A DNA stretch of 64,000 nucleotides from Azolla caroliniana. Taxonomy: Eukaryota > Polypodiophyta. Positions within the stretch are counted from its first letter, which is position 1, and each line of letters begins with the position of its first letter. The position numbers and the translations under genes are program-made. The notes under the pieces are model-generated. The model did no database searches. It had not been told where the DNA came from and was given only the letters and a program-made list of their open reading frames with translations. Where the stretch lies: contig JBHGNT010000016.1 in the NCBI GenBank assembly GCA_043228905.1, forward strand, positions 8,494,001 to 8,558,000, read 5' to 3'. Positions 1 through 10,700 of this stretch are shown in pieces.

Positions 1-1003
1 TACAAGAATCTCCTTTACGTCCCTGATGGATCACCCCGCCTTCAAGTATTAGAGCATTGTCATGATGCCCCTATGGCTAGACATTTTGGTATTGCTAAGA
101 CCATGGAGTTGGTGAAGCACTCGTTTTGGTAGTCTCATTTGCAAAATTTTGTCGAAGATTATGTTCGTACGTGTGAGACCTGTTGTCGAGCCAAAATACC
201 CAGGCATCATCGTTATGGCTTGTTACAACTATTACAGCTTCCAACCAAGCCACGACAATCTATTTCTATGGATTTGATTACAGATCTGCCACCTTCACAA
301 GGATTTGATACTATTTTAATAGTAGTGAATCGGTTTACCAAGATGATACATTTTTTACCATGTGTAAAGAGCATCAGTAGTCACGAAACCGCAAATATCA
401 TTATGCGTGAAGTATTTCGCCATCATGTTCTTCCAGACGATATAATTACTAATCGTGGTCCTCAATTTAACTCTCACTTTTGGAAGGACTTATGGGCAGG
501 CCTCAAAATATCCTGCAAACTCTCTTCGGCTTATCATCCACAAACCGACAGACATTTTGCTCACTATTACAATAAATATGCAACTGAGCTTAAGGTTCTT
601 CGAGAATACATCGAGGAGAATCTTGCACATGGGTTTATTCAACATTCAAAGTCTCCATCCGGTGCTCCTATATTTTTTGTGAAGAAAAAGGATGGGTCAC
701 TTTGTTTGGTCGTGGACTATCGGGGATTAAATAAAGTCAACATAAGAAATAGGTATGCTCTTCCTTTAATCTCCAGTCTTTTAGAGTGCATTGGTGGGGC
801 AAAACATTTTACAAAGATTGATTTAAGGGGTGCATATAATCTTGTTTGCATTCGACCGGGAGATGAGTGGGAAACGGCATTTCACATTCGCTATGGTCAT
901 TTCGAGTATATCGTCATGCCTTTTGGGCTCACAAATGCACCCGCAGTTTTCCAACATATGGCAAATGACATTTTCGGGGATTTTTTGGACATCTTTCTCA
1001 TAA
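1..1003 (+). pseudogene. Ty3/gypsy fragment: integrase fused in frame to reverse transcriptase (scrambled order)
   Basis: The reading frame first shows an integrase zinc-binding and core region: CETCCRAK near 170-195, catalytic Asp in SMDLITDLP near 270, ITNRGPQF near 445-470 and YHPQTD near 530-550. It then continues without a stop into an RT amino part: [22 protein letters not shown]-type motif near 635-695, [10 protein letters not shown] near 712-740, [11 protein letters not shown] near 808-840 and MPFGLTNAP near 915-945. In an intact gypsy pol the order is protease, RT, RNaseH, integrase, so this is a junction of two elements at about 550. The second integrase Asp reads Asn (TNRG instead of the usual SDRG), the third catalytic residue is lost at the junction, and a stop sits at 130-132. 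The RT ends before its YxDD motif, where a LINE piece begins. A pseudogene of the chromovirus-like gypsy type is the safest call. Confidence 0.85.
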
Positions 1004-1342
1004 TCTATTTAGAATCTCTGTATACGTGTGCCAGGTTTCGGGATCTTCGATGGGTTTTTGTGGTCTTGGTTCCCATAATCTCTTCCATGCAATGGTGCAA
1101 TCGCTACTCATGAGCATATGGTAGAGTTCCCAATATTGAGATGCCTCCCATGCTCGTCTCTTACGACGTGTCATCTTGCATATTTCTTTGAGAGCTTGTA
1201 CTGAGGTAATACTACCACTGAGTTGCGATATTGTAAGTTGTCTATGTAAGTTCCTACAATCCTCATCATACCATCTATTATAGAAGAGTGGTTGCCATTT
1301 CTTACCAGTGTTTGTGTGCAATGCAATGGTGATGAAAGACAA
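998..1342 (-). pseudogene. LINE (non-LTR) ORF2 fragment between endonuclease and RT
   Basis: The minus-strand frame encodes WYDEDCRNLHRQL, then a basic stretch KMTRRKRRAWEASQ and [19 protein letters not shown]. That pattern is typical of the linker between the apurinic endonuclease and the reverse transcriptase of plant LINEs. It abuts the gypsy RT fragment head-on at about 1,000, so one inserted into or recombined with the other. No catalytic motif is included. LINE tails elsewhere in the window (28,660-30,110; 39,100-41,330; 44,190-45,735) may be relatives, but they cover other parts of ORF2, so family identity cannot be shown. Confidence 0.6.
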
Positions 1343-1889
1343 CTTTCCACTTGAAAAGGTCTAAAAAGACATACTTTACATCTGGTGCACTATGAAAAAA
1401 ATTGAAGCAAGCATATTAGCCTAACCATCTAATTGTATTGTTATCCTTGTTTTCTAGGAAGTTGTTTATTTGCAAACCAATTTCTACTTATATACTCAAC
1501 ATTTTTACGAGCACATCACAATATTATCAATGATCATCTTTATTGAGATTCATATATGTTGTTTGGTATACGCAGAGCCATAACATAGTGACATTACAAG
1601 CAATACAAGACAAATATACAATGACTCGTTTGATGAGTGGCCATAACTCATACACTTACTCTTCCAACAAACGTTTCATTGCCCTTTCCTCTTTATGTTA
1701 ACATTTTTTGTTATCGATATGAATAGGTTTAACATGTTGTATGCCATTTCCCTTACATAGAATGATCCTTTTTTCCGTCTTAAGTAGTGTATAGATTAAA
1801 ACCCTTGCGAGATAATGTTACAACTAGGGTAGAGAATTAAGAGGATGAATGAATAATGTAGGCTAGAGGGCTTGAGACTGGTGTTGAAC
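1343..1889. other. No gene recognised
   Basis: AT-rich sequence without a convincing reading frame, tandem repeat or LTR terminus. It separates the LINE scrap from a dispersed LTR-like repeat. Confidence 0.5.
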
Positions 1890-2180
1890 CGGAATGACTT
1901 GGAAATAGTGAGGGGCTTCAATTTATAAGAGCAGGTGATACCGCTATCGTGAATCTATAGAAAGATATTTCCCATTTGGAGCTTATGACGAGTAGCATGT
2001 AAGAATTTTCGGTTCATGAATCGGAGTTCAAAAGCCCAAGATACAGCCTCCGGAAAGATTAATGTTACTATCAAGATCACTCAAAACAGAAATGTAATTA
2101 TATCAAAAGGGGGAGTTCGAAATTAAATGAGGGTGATTTCGTAGTTTATCAATTGTAAAAGTATATAAAATAGAATTTGT
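1890..2180 (-). repeat. Dispersed LTR-like repeat, inverted copy of 50,275-50,520
   Basis: Read on the minus strand this segment aligns with 50,275-50,520 on the plus strand. Shared blocks include CTATTTTATA, a CATTTAATTT-GAACTCCCC block, TTTGATATAATTAC, CTTCCGGAGGCT and GAACCGAAAATTC. Small indels separate the blocks, including a roughly 30-bp stretch present here but missing at the other copy. The 50 kb copy lies inside an insertion that interrupts copia G, so this is most likely part of an LTR. The present copy is longer towards 1,890 and its own element ends are not visible. Confidence 0.7.
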
Positions 2181-2989
2181 AAATTAAAAATTAAAAAAAT
2201 AAAAAAAATATAGGATAGTCGAGAGCCAAGCGACGACCGTGGACGACTACTACCGAGAAAGGCGACGGCCAAACAGATGATGGGGGCCATCAAACAAAGA
2301 AAGTCGACAGACAGGCCACGGACAACTAGCCAATTGGCTAATGAACAGAAAATCAGGCTGACAACCACCAAAAAGAGGGATTTTGCCAAAAAGAAGTAAA
2401 GAATCAAGAACAAGAAGAGGAAGAAGAAATGGAACCATGGAAGCTGCAATGGTTGCTGTAAGCAGATGAAAACACGAAGACAAACGAAATAGAGAAGAAC
2501 AACAACACACAACAAGAGATGAAGGGAAGGAAAACGAAGATAGAGCATTAGAAAGACGACGAAGAAGAAAGGACCTACATAGAGAGACAAACAAACATTT
2601 GATTGAGACAACCCAGATGGAGCAGGAGATGACTGAACCAAGAAAACTAAGGAAGAGAAGGAGAAGAAAGAAGAGCAAAGAGGAAAGAATGAAGAAACCG
2701 AAAACTAAAAAGAAGAAGAGAAAGGGAAGGGCATCAAAGAGAATTTCAGAAGTTTGAGGGCACGATGGAAAATTTCAAAAACCAAAGTGAAGAAAGTTAT
2801 ATATAAAAAAAAAAGACAACAACATAAGGGTAGTTATTAAAATTTCAAAAATTGAGGCTACGACATAGAAGTTCGGAAACCGAATGGCTCAAAACTCACT
2901 ACCACTCCCAATAATGTAGAAATACATATATATATACACCCACAATCTTTTTTAACCCTTAATGACTTTATCACAATGGACGAGCCGAT
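2181..2989. other. Purine-rich non-coding stretch, probably retroelement-derived
   Basis: The plus strand is strongly A/G-rich between about 2,250 and 2,760. The long minus-strand open frames here are leucine/phenylalanine/serine-rich products of that bias and show no domain. Position beside the LTR-like repeat suggests LTR or untranslated retroelement DNA. Confidence 0.4.
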
Positions 2990-3198
2990 TGGTGTATGAT
3001 CCAATCGTGCGTTATACTGACAGAACGAGAAGGTTCGTGTCAAGCTAGCTTCGATCGAAGTTATTGATCGTCGAGAAGTGTTCCAGTCGAGGGATTTCTG
3101 AACGTCGAGAGAAGACCGTTGATGTTTCCGATCAATAAGTTTTTGGCATAGGCTTTGTGGGATCGACGTGCAAAGCATTGTCCCACGGGCGTGCCAGG
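2990..3198 (+). pseudogene. Gypsy-1 gag-region fragment
   Basis: A conserved block (GTGCAA-GCA, then CCCACGGGCGTGCC) near 3,168-3,196 recurs on the opposite strand at 61,100-61,135, downstream of a gypsy-1 LTR and leader. That places this stretch in the early gag region of the same family. The frame is broken. It lies 340 bp upstream of the RNaseH fragment, so most of gag and all of protease and RT are missing. Confidence 0.4.
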
Positions 3199-3534
3199 TG
3201 TTACCCATATAGGTATACGGGAGGGTTAAGTGTAATGTGAAAGGTGTAATGTGGAATATGAAATGTGAATGTGTGAGTGTGTGAGTGTTAGGTGAGGTAA
3301 GTAGGTGTACCTACGTCCATTCAACTTTTTGTAAAGATCTTATATAAATCGTCACTCATGGGGCATGAAAATATGGAATATTGAAGCTACCCACAAATAG
3401 TGTCTGTCTCGATTCTCTCTCTCTCTCTCATTCGTTCTCTCTGTGCATCTCATCTCTCCCTCTCTCCTCTCACACTCGAACCCCCTTGGGAGGGGGGTGG
3501 AGCCGATCTCTGCTCCACCCCCCACCCATAAACA
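3199..3534 (+). mobile_element. Solo-LTR-like segment
   Basis: The segment begins TGTTACCC, ends ATAAACA, has a TATA box (TATATAAAT near 3,340) and a CT-rich run after it, as an LTR would. It sits exactly between the gag-region fragment and the RNaseH fragment of gypsy-1. No target-site duplication is seen (CCAGG on the left, GATAT on the right) and no second copy is in the window. It could be an LTR left by unequal recombination, or an unrelated promoter-like sequence. Confidence 0.35.
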
Positions 3535-5352
3535 GATATGCACAAGTTAAAAGAGAATTATGGGGAGTTGTGTTGGCAATAAAATCAGATCAAGATTATT
3601 TGATTGGAGCCGAAGTAGTGATCGAAACAGATTGTCTTCCGATACTCGGGATGATGCAATGTTGCACGGTACCAGATGTGGCTATGTTAAGATGGATTGC
3701 ATATGTAAAGTCACTTAACCTGGAGGTTCGACATATCTCTAGAAAAGACAACAGGATAGAAAATATGTTATCAAGTGCCCGGTTCGAAGATGACATACTC
3801 GAACCGGATAATGAAGAAGTTTCCGAAGACTACTTTACTTCGAAGCACATATGCTGGGTGAACGTGAATCGGGAGTTCCGGGAAGATGAATACAAGGGAG
3901 AAAGCTTACTGACTCAGAAAGTGCTACAAGAAATCGAGTAATCATCGGACAATAAAGAAAAGAGAGCCGAGATCCGAAGGAAGAAACGGCAAGTCCGGAA
4001 GTTCTTCTTGAACAATGGATTAATTTGGAGGGAGCCGAAAAGACTGGATGGTATACCACTCTGGGTAGTCTGCACAAAGGAACAACAGAAATAAGTAATA
4101 TCCGAATTTCATGAATCTAATTGGGTTGGACATCGGGGAACATGGGCAACATTTGCAAAGATCAAGCAAAAATATTGGTGGAAGAATATGTACAAGGATG
4201 TACAAAGATTCACCGAAAGATGCGAGAAATGTCAAATCTACTCCGGAGTTCAACACCTGGATGAATTACATCCGACATTCTCACCGACAATCAACTTTAA
4301 ATGGATGGTTGACATTGTGGCCATGCCAACCGGGATCAGACATAAGAAGTACTTGGTGCTAGCGCGGGAGAGTCTGACAAGTAGAAGGTCGGGCGTTACG
4401 GAGAAAAGCATGTTCTGTAGTATGCCAGTTTTTCCTGGAAGAAGTGTTTTGCAGATACGGGTGCGTAGGACAAGTGATTGCGGATTGGGGAGAACTTGTC
4501 TCTGATAAAGCTAGGGAATTCTTCGTTAAACATGGAGTACAGCTGACACTAATCACATCATACAATCCAGAAGCAAACGAGAAGATCGAACGAGGGCATA
4601 GTCCAATTGTAAAAGCACTTGCAAAAGTGTGCGGCGGGAGGGTGAAGAATTGGCCGCAGATGCTTCCGTATGCACTATGGGCAGATCGCATAACACATAG
4701 TTCCGTGACCAGATATATGCTAGCGGAACTTATGACCCGGCAAGCTCCGGTAATGCCTATGGAAACCACAATTGCAACATGGGCAGTGCTACCATGGAAG
4801 TAAGAGATGAGTCGGGAAGAACTACTAACGGTCCGGATACGACAGCTAGAAGGAAGGCCGGAAGACGTAGCGGAAGCAGTGCACTGACAACAAGAAGCGC
4901 AATTTTAGAACAAACATTGATTCGATTAAAAGCACCGACTTCGACCGTGGAAGATAGAAGAAGGGGATTGGGTGGTAGTCTACGACAGTAGTCTGGATCA
5001 TCAACACAGGTCAATACGAAAATTTGCTAAAAGGTGGTTCAGACCATACGAAGTTCAAAAAGCATTCGACAACGGAACTTATCGGCTAAGTGAGCTAGAT
5101 GACACAATTCTTCAAGTGCCTATAGCAGGGAAGCAAGTGAAGATTTTTAAGAAGCAAATTGATGATGAACCCTACGTAGTCTTAGACAAACCCGACACAA
5201 AGGATCAATCGGATAACAATCACGAAGGTGTAGAAAGAGAGGAAAGTGAGTTGGATTTAATAATCGACATAGGGTGCTTTGGACGACGAAGAGTAACAAG
5301 TACCGGAAACTTCGACACATACCAGAGGATGTGCAGGTTTGGAGGGGGTGAA
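3535..5352 (+). pseudogene. Gypsy-1 RNaseH-integrase pseudogene
   Basis: RNase H part (3,541-3,941): YAQVKRELWGVV, then VVIETDCLP with the catalytic Asp, and RHISRKDNRIENMLS. Integrase part (3,950-5,330) in shifting frames: zinc-binding H/C residues ending CEKCQ near 4,215-4,230; WMVDIVAMP (first Asp) near 4,300-4,330; VIADWGEL (second Asp) near 4,472-4,500; NPEANEKIERGH (Glu) near 4,565-4,595; then ALWADR and DSSLDHQHRSIRKFAKRWF near 4,980-5,035. The core is the same lineage as the minus-strand copy at 57,837-60,711. At least two frameshifts (near 4,370 and 4,800) and a stop near 4,092 inactivate it. It ends at a purine tract and the 3' LTR start. Confidence 0.85.
5338..5352 (+). promoter_or_regulatory. 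Polypurine tract of gypsy-1
   Basis: TTTGGAGGGGGTGAA directly precedes the LTR terminus TGTCGTAG at 5,353, the expected site for plus-strand priming. Confidence 0.8.
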
Positions 5353-5548
5353 TGTCGTAGTGTACTTTGTGCACTACGTAAAATATGTGTGGAGTACCCG
5401 ATTGACTAAGTGTAAAGAAATAGGAGAAAATACTACAATAATTATATTACATGCATGGGGTAGGATTTGAACCATGTACCTCCATGTTAACAATTTTAAG
5501 CCTTACCATTGTATTAACACATTATGTGTTTTAAAGTTATTACGAATT
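5353..5548 (+). mobile_element. Gypsy-1 3' LTR, 5' part only
   Basis: Starts TGTCGTAGTGTA and aligns with the start of the complete gypsy-1 LTR on the minus strand at 61,370-62,033, including the shared internal tRNA-like stretch (B-box-like GGTTCAAATCC on the minus strand at 5,463-5,473). It breaks off where the large inverted repeat begins, about 196 bp into a roughly 660-bp LTR. Confidence 0.8.
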
Positions 5549-5823
5549 GTGAGTTCTAGACCGTGAGGTCAATACAAGGAGTGCGAACGATATACAATCG
5601 GTGGGTGAATGTGAGATTAAGAGTGAGAATTATATATAGAGAGAGAGATAGATAGATAGAGATAGAGAGAGAGAGAGAGAGAGAGATATGTACAAAGTTT
5701 AGAGAGAGAGAGAAATAGACTAAAAACTAATTCATATTAAGAAACTTAAAAAATAATACAAAGAAATGGTCGATGTGGCAAACTAGTTTAGAATTGGAGG
5801 GGTTTATATAGGGAAGATAAGGG

Positions 5824-5888
<65 letters not shown>

Positions 5889-6569
5889 TGTGTGTGTGTG
5901 TTCAAATTTGATGATGTAGGAGATATGGGGTTTGATATATTTGGTGTGGGATAGAAGATTTTTTGGAGTTATTTGAAAAACATGTAGGGGAGTGTGAGAG
6001 AGAAAGAGAGAGGAAGGGTAGGAGAGAAGTGTGTGAGGTGGGAGTTAGGGATGGTGAAGTATGTTAGAATGTATGGAGATCTTTGAAAAAAGGAGGGGGG
6101 TAGGAAGAATTGGAGGGTATATTGGAAATTAAAGTGGAGGAGGAAAGGGTAGAGTGAGATTAAGAAGAATGAAAGGGGGAGGGGTCCGAGAAAATTACTA
6201 AAAGAGGGAGGGGTATGAATGTAATTCTAGAAAAAAGGAAGGGGGAAAGGGGTAGATTGAAATTAGTGAACGAGACAGGGGTAGAGTAAATTGACAAAGT
6301 GGGAATGAAGTGAAAAGATCACCAAGAACGATTCAAGCGCACCCAAATCGTTTCATATACTTGGCGTGAGTTAGGGAAAGGTAGGGGTAAAGTTAGAGTG
6401 GCAATGAAAAAGTAAAGGGAGGGGTAGAAGATCAAATTAGGAAAAATAAGGGGGAGGTGATGGTTAGAAAAAAATAATAAAATTTGGAAACAATAAAAGG
6501 TGAGGGGAGGGGTAGGATTAGAAAATAGGAAAAAGGAGAATGAGGGGAAGAGGCTAAAAATTAAGAGGT

Positions 6570-6960
6570 GAGGGGTAGAATTGGAAAATAGGAGAAACTG
6601 AATTAGGGGAGGATGCTAAAAGTTAAAATGTGAGGGGTAGAGTTAAAGATAAGGAAAAGTAAGGGGAGGGTATAGTGAAAATATTGAAAAGTTTGGGAAG
6701 GGGTAGAGTTAAAGATAAGGAAAAATAAGGAGGAGGATATAGTGAAAATATGGAAAAGTTTGGGAAGGGGTAGAGTTAAAGATAAGGGAAAGTAAGGGGG
6801 AGGGTATAGTGAAAATATGGAAAAGTTAGGGGAGGGGTAGAGTTAAAGATAAGGAAAAGTAAGGGGGAGGGTATAGTTGAAATATCGAAAAGTTAGGGAA
6901 GGGGTAGAGTTGAAAATAGGTAAGGGTATGTTGAGAATTAGGTAAAGATAAAAGAGGGGT
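6570..6960 (+). repeat. Tandem repeat, unit about 65 bp
   Basis: Four to five degenerate units, each with GGGGTAGAGTTAAAGATAAG followed by an A/G-rich stretch and TATAGTGAAAATAT. They make up most of the loop of the inverted repeat. They are A/G-rich and non-coding. Confidence 0.8.
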
Positions 6961-7424
6961 AAAGTTAATATAAAGAGAGGTTGTAATTCTTGGTGATCTT
7001 TTCACTTCATTCCCACTTTGTCAATTTACTCTACCCCTATCTCGTTCACTAATTTCAATCTACCCCTTTCCCCCTTCCTTTTTTCTAGAATTATATTCAT
7101 ACCCCTCCCTCTTTTAGTAATTTTCTCGTACCCCTCCCCCTTTCATTCTTCTTAATCTCACTCTACCCTTTCCTCCTCCACTTTAATTTCCAATCTACCC
7201 TCAAATTCTTCCTACCCCCCTCCTTTTTTCAAAGATCTCCATACAATCTAACATACTTCACCATCCCTAACTTCCACCTCACACACCTCTCCTACCCTTC
7301 CTCTCTCTTTCTCTCTCACACTCCTCTACATGTTTTTCAAATAAGCCCATAAAATCTTCTATCCCACACCAAATATATCAAACCCCATATCTCCTACATC
7401 ATCAAATTTGAACACACACACACA

Positions 7425-7499
<75 letters not shown>

Positions 7500-7537
7500 C
7501 CCTTATCTTCCCTATATAAACCCCTCCAATTCTATAT

Positions 7538-7576
7538 GGTCGTGTGCACTGATGAGCTCCTTACGAGCGAAACTAG
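7538..7576 (+). ncRNA. Hammerhead-ribozyme-like core
   Basis: CTGATGAG (7,549-7,556) is followed by a perfect helix II, CTC / loop CTTAC / GAG, closed by the flanking G-C pair, and then CGAAAC (7,568-7,573). These are the invariant hammerhead strands in the right order and spacing. A GTC triplet at 7,539-7,541 could be the cleavage site, with a short helix III (TGGT against ACTA, one wobble). The weak point is helix I: only seven bases (GTGTGCA) lie between GTC and the core, and they pair poorly. The motif falls in a 36-bp block missing from the left arm of the inverted repeat. Plant retrozymes are known LTR elements with hammerheads. Confidence 0.45.
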
Positions 7577-7780
7577 TTTGCCACATTGACCATTTCTTTG
7601 TATTACTTTTTAAGTTTCTTAATATGAATTAGTTTTTAGTCTATTTCTTTCTCTCTAAACTTTGTACATCTCTCTCTCTCTCTCTCTCTCTCTCTATAAT
7701 TCTCACTCTTAATCTCACATTCACCCACCGATTGTATACCGTTCGCACTCCTTGTATTGACCTCACGGTCCATAACTCAC

Positions 7781-10700
7781 GATCGAGAAGCTTGACAGAA
7801 ACAACTACGCGTCTTGGTCCTACAAGATGCACCAGTACCTGCTCGTGCATGGATATTGGAGTTATGTCGATGGAGCAAATGACCCAGCACCCGATTCGAC
7901 ACACAAAGACTTCCCGGCTTGGGAACAGTCCACGAGCAAAGTTCTCTATTGCTTCACGTCTTGTGTGGGCAAACAGCTTCTGAGCTATATTCGGGATGCG
8001 AAAATGCCGAAGGATGCTTGGGGAAATCTGAAAAAGATTTTCGCCACAAGCACCACAACCAAAAAGCTCCAACTTCGACAAGAGTTGAGCAACTTGCCAC
8101 AATGCGATTTGTCGGTGGCTGATTACACCTCAAAGATCAAATACATATGCGACTCCTTAGCCTCCATTGATGTGAACGTCGAGGAAGGCGAGATGGTGCA
8201 GATCTGTCTCGGGGGACTGGCATCAAAGTTCGGAGCATTCCGAACGGAGGGAGATAGGCCCCGTGGTTGTGGCGGACGAGGCGAGTCGGTGCGCAATGGA
8301 AGTGGCCAACGGAATCAAGGAAGAAGGCACTGAAGTGATGCCGAAAACAATTTTGGACCCTTCGAAAATAGGGGGAGTTGAGGCGACGAGAAGCGGCAAG
8401 GGAAACCCGTCGTGGAATGTTGGTACTGTGGCAAGAAAGGCCACAAGGAGAGCGAGTGTTGGAAGAAGTGCGCCGATTCGGAGAGGAATGGATCTGGATC
8501 AGACTCCGGACAAACAGACAAAGGAAATCGGCAACGATTGCACTACGCCGAAGGATCTGAAAAAGTCAAAAAAGGGTCAACCTTCGTGATGAGACACGAA
8601 GCGAACTCGATGAAGGAGTCCACCCCGAAATCGGACGAGGTGTGGTACGTTGACTCCGGTGCATCAAACCACATGACGTGCCACAAGGAGTGGTTCTCAT
8701 ACCTTGAGAAACCGATGCAACCAGGAGTAGTCGCAACCGGAGACGACACTCCGCATCCGATCGCGAATGTCGGTGAAGTTCCCTGAGCCATGTCGGGCAA
8801 AAAGGGAAACTCATGAACATGTTACACGTCCTGACAATCGCGAAGAATCTGGTGTCGGTCGGGCAAATCGTCGACCAGGGGATGCAAGTCCGGTTCACGC
8901 ATCTTGGGTGCTTCGTCGAGGAAGAAGGCCGAGGTATTGCGCAAGGGCGCAGAGAAGGGAGGATGTTTATCCTCGACTCTAGTAACGGTGGCACCGCAAT
9001 GTTCATGAAAGAACAAAAATTCGAGTCGGATATTGACTTATGGCACAAGCGGATAGGCCACGTCAACTATCAACGGCTCTAGGACTTGCAATCGAAATAG
9101 GTGGTGTTCGGATTGCCCAAATTTAGTGGCCGAAAGGCCCAAATTTGTGACGCCTGCTAGCTAGGGAAACAACATCGACTTCCTTCCCCCAACGAGCGTA
9201 ACTAGAGACGGAATAAGCTCGACTTGATACATTCGGATGGATGGGGGCCGACACAAAACGTTAGTCTTGGTGGGAGTCGATATTTCATCTCCTTCATCGA
9301 CAACTATACATGGCACACGTGGATCTACCTCATTGAGAAGAAGAGTGAAGTCTTCGACTGTTTCAGGGACCTCAAGAGTTTCGTCGAAAGGGAAATAGGA
9401 AGAAAGATCAAGTGCCTATGGTCAGAGGGTGGAAAAGAGTACTTTTCCAGTCAATTCAACGGGTATATGCAATAGATGGGAATTCGGCGCGAATTCAGTT
9501 GCAGATATATGCCGGAACAGAACGGCATGGCCGAAAGGAAGAATCGGTTGATCGGACGACTGAGTCGGTTTGACCAGTTTGAAGAAGAGCCGGCGAGTAC
9601 TGAAGACTCGGCCGTGCATTCCCCATGTAGGAAGCCGAGGAGACGGCTTACGCGCAAGGAAGAAGGGAAGAAGAAGGCGTCAGATTACGGCACGGATAAG
9701 AACGAGTTGGATCGACGTGAGTCTGACTCTGAAGGAAGTGATGATTGGTCTTCGAGAGCGAAGTCCGCATCAGCCAAGAAAGCCTCAACATCGGCTAATG
9801 AGCAATTACGCCGATCTACTCGCCAGAAGAACCTTGTTGTGCGGTTCGGATACAACAAGTATATGGCGCATCATTATGCGTACATGACGCGTGTAGCGGA
9901 AGTGTGTGAGCCGGAGAGATACGCAGAAGCGGCGAAGGACACGAATTGGTGTGATGCAATGGAGGAAGAGATACGCGCATTGGCGGAAAATGAAACCTGG
10001 AACCTGATTGACGCACCGAAAGGTGTGAAGCCAATCGGATGTAGGTGGGTGTACAAGGTCAAGTACAACATTGATGGCTCGGTCAACCGATACAAGGCCC
10101 GGTTAGTAGTGAAAGACTACGCGCAACAACACGGCATCGACTATGATGAGCTATGGCGACTGTCTGTCTGTGTTTTGCTCTCTGTAGCTGCGGCGAAGGG
10201 GTGGCATTTACATCAGATGGATGTCAAGAATGCGTTCCTGCAAGGTGAGCTTGAGGAGCAGGTGTACATGGTACAACCCCCCAGATTTCACTCTGGAATG
10301 AACACTTCGGCAGTGTGCCGGTTGAAGAAGTCCCTTTACGGACTAAAGCAAGCCCCGTGTGCCTGGAATGCGAAGATCACGCAATGATTGTGTCGGATGG
10401 GCTTTGCGACATCAAAATCAGACTCCTCACTGTTCATGCAGAAAGGTCGGCTCGAGCCGGTTAGCATTTTACTTTATGTTGATGACTTGGTCATCACCGG
10501 CGCCGACCTAGGTGAGATTGACCGCGTGAAGCTCTAGCTTGCGGCATCATTCGACATGAAGGATCTGGGGGACCTTCATTACTTCCTTGGGATCGAAGTG
10601 ATCTGCACCCCCGAAGGCATACTGATCAGCCAACGTCATTACGTGGTGAGTATGCTCTTCAAATTCGGGATGGCCGACTGTAAGTCCGTCTTGACTCCTC

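Larger units (their letters stand above)
5549..7780. repeat. Giant inverted repeat (arms about 780-790 bp) around a tandem-repeat loop
   Basis: The left arm (5,549-6,328) is the reverse complement of the right arm (6,987-7,780) with few changes. Matched blocks include the outer ends (GTGAGTT-TAGACCGTGAGG against CCTCACGGTC-ATAACTCAC), the GA/CT and GT/CA microsatellites, the TATA-like CTATATAAACCCC and the inner TCACCAAGAA. The loop of about 660 bp contains tandem repeats. The right arm alone has a 36-bp block carrying a hammerhead-like core. The left flank is a gypsy-1 LTR and the right flank is the gag start of copia D, so no target duplication is visible. It could be a foldback-type element or two LTRs joined head to head. 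Confidence 0.85.

Noticed and set aside
2123-2678. Two long minus-strand open frames with many Leu/Phe residues, like membrane proteins
   Set aside because: They are produced by the purine-rich plus strand; no start context, domain or codon pattern supports them, and they overlap each other in different frames.
7408-7632. Short frame starting His-Thr/Leu-Ser repeats
   Set aside because: It is the CA/CT microsatellites of the inverted-repeat arm.
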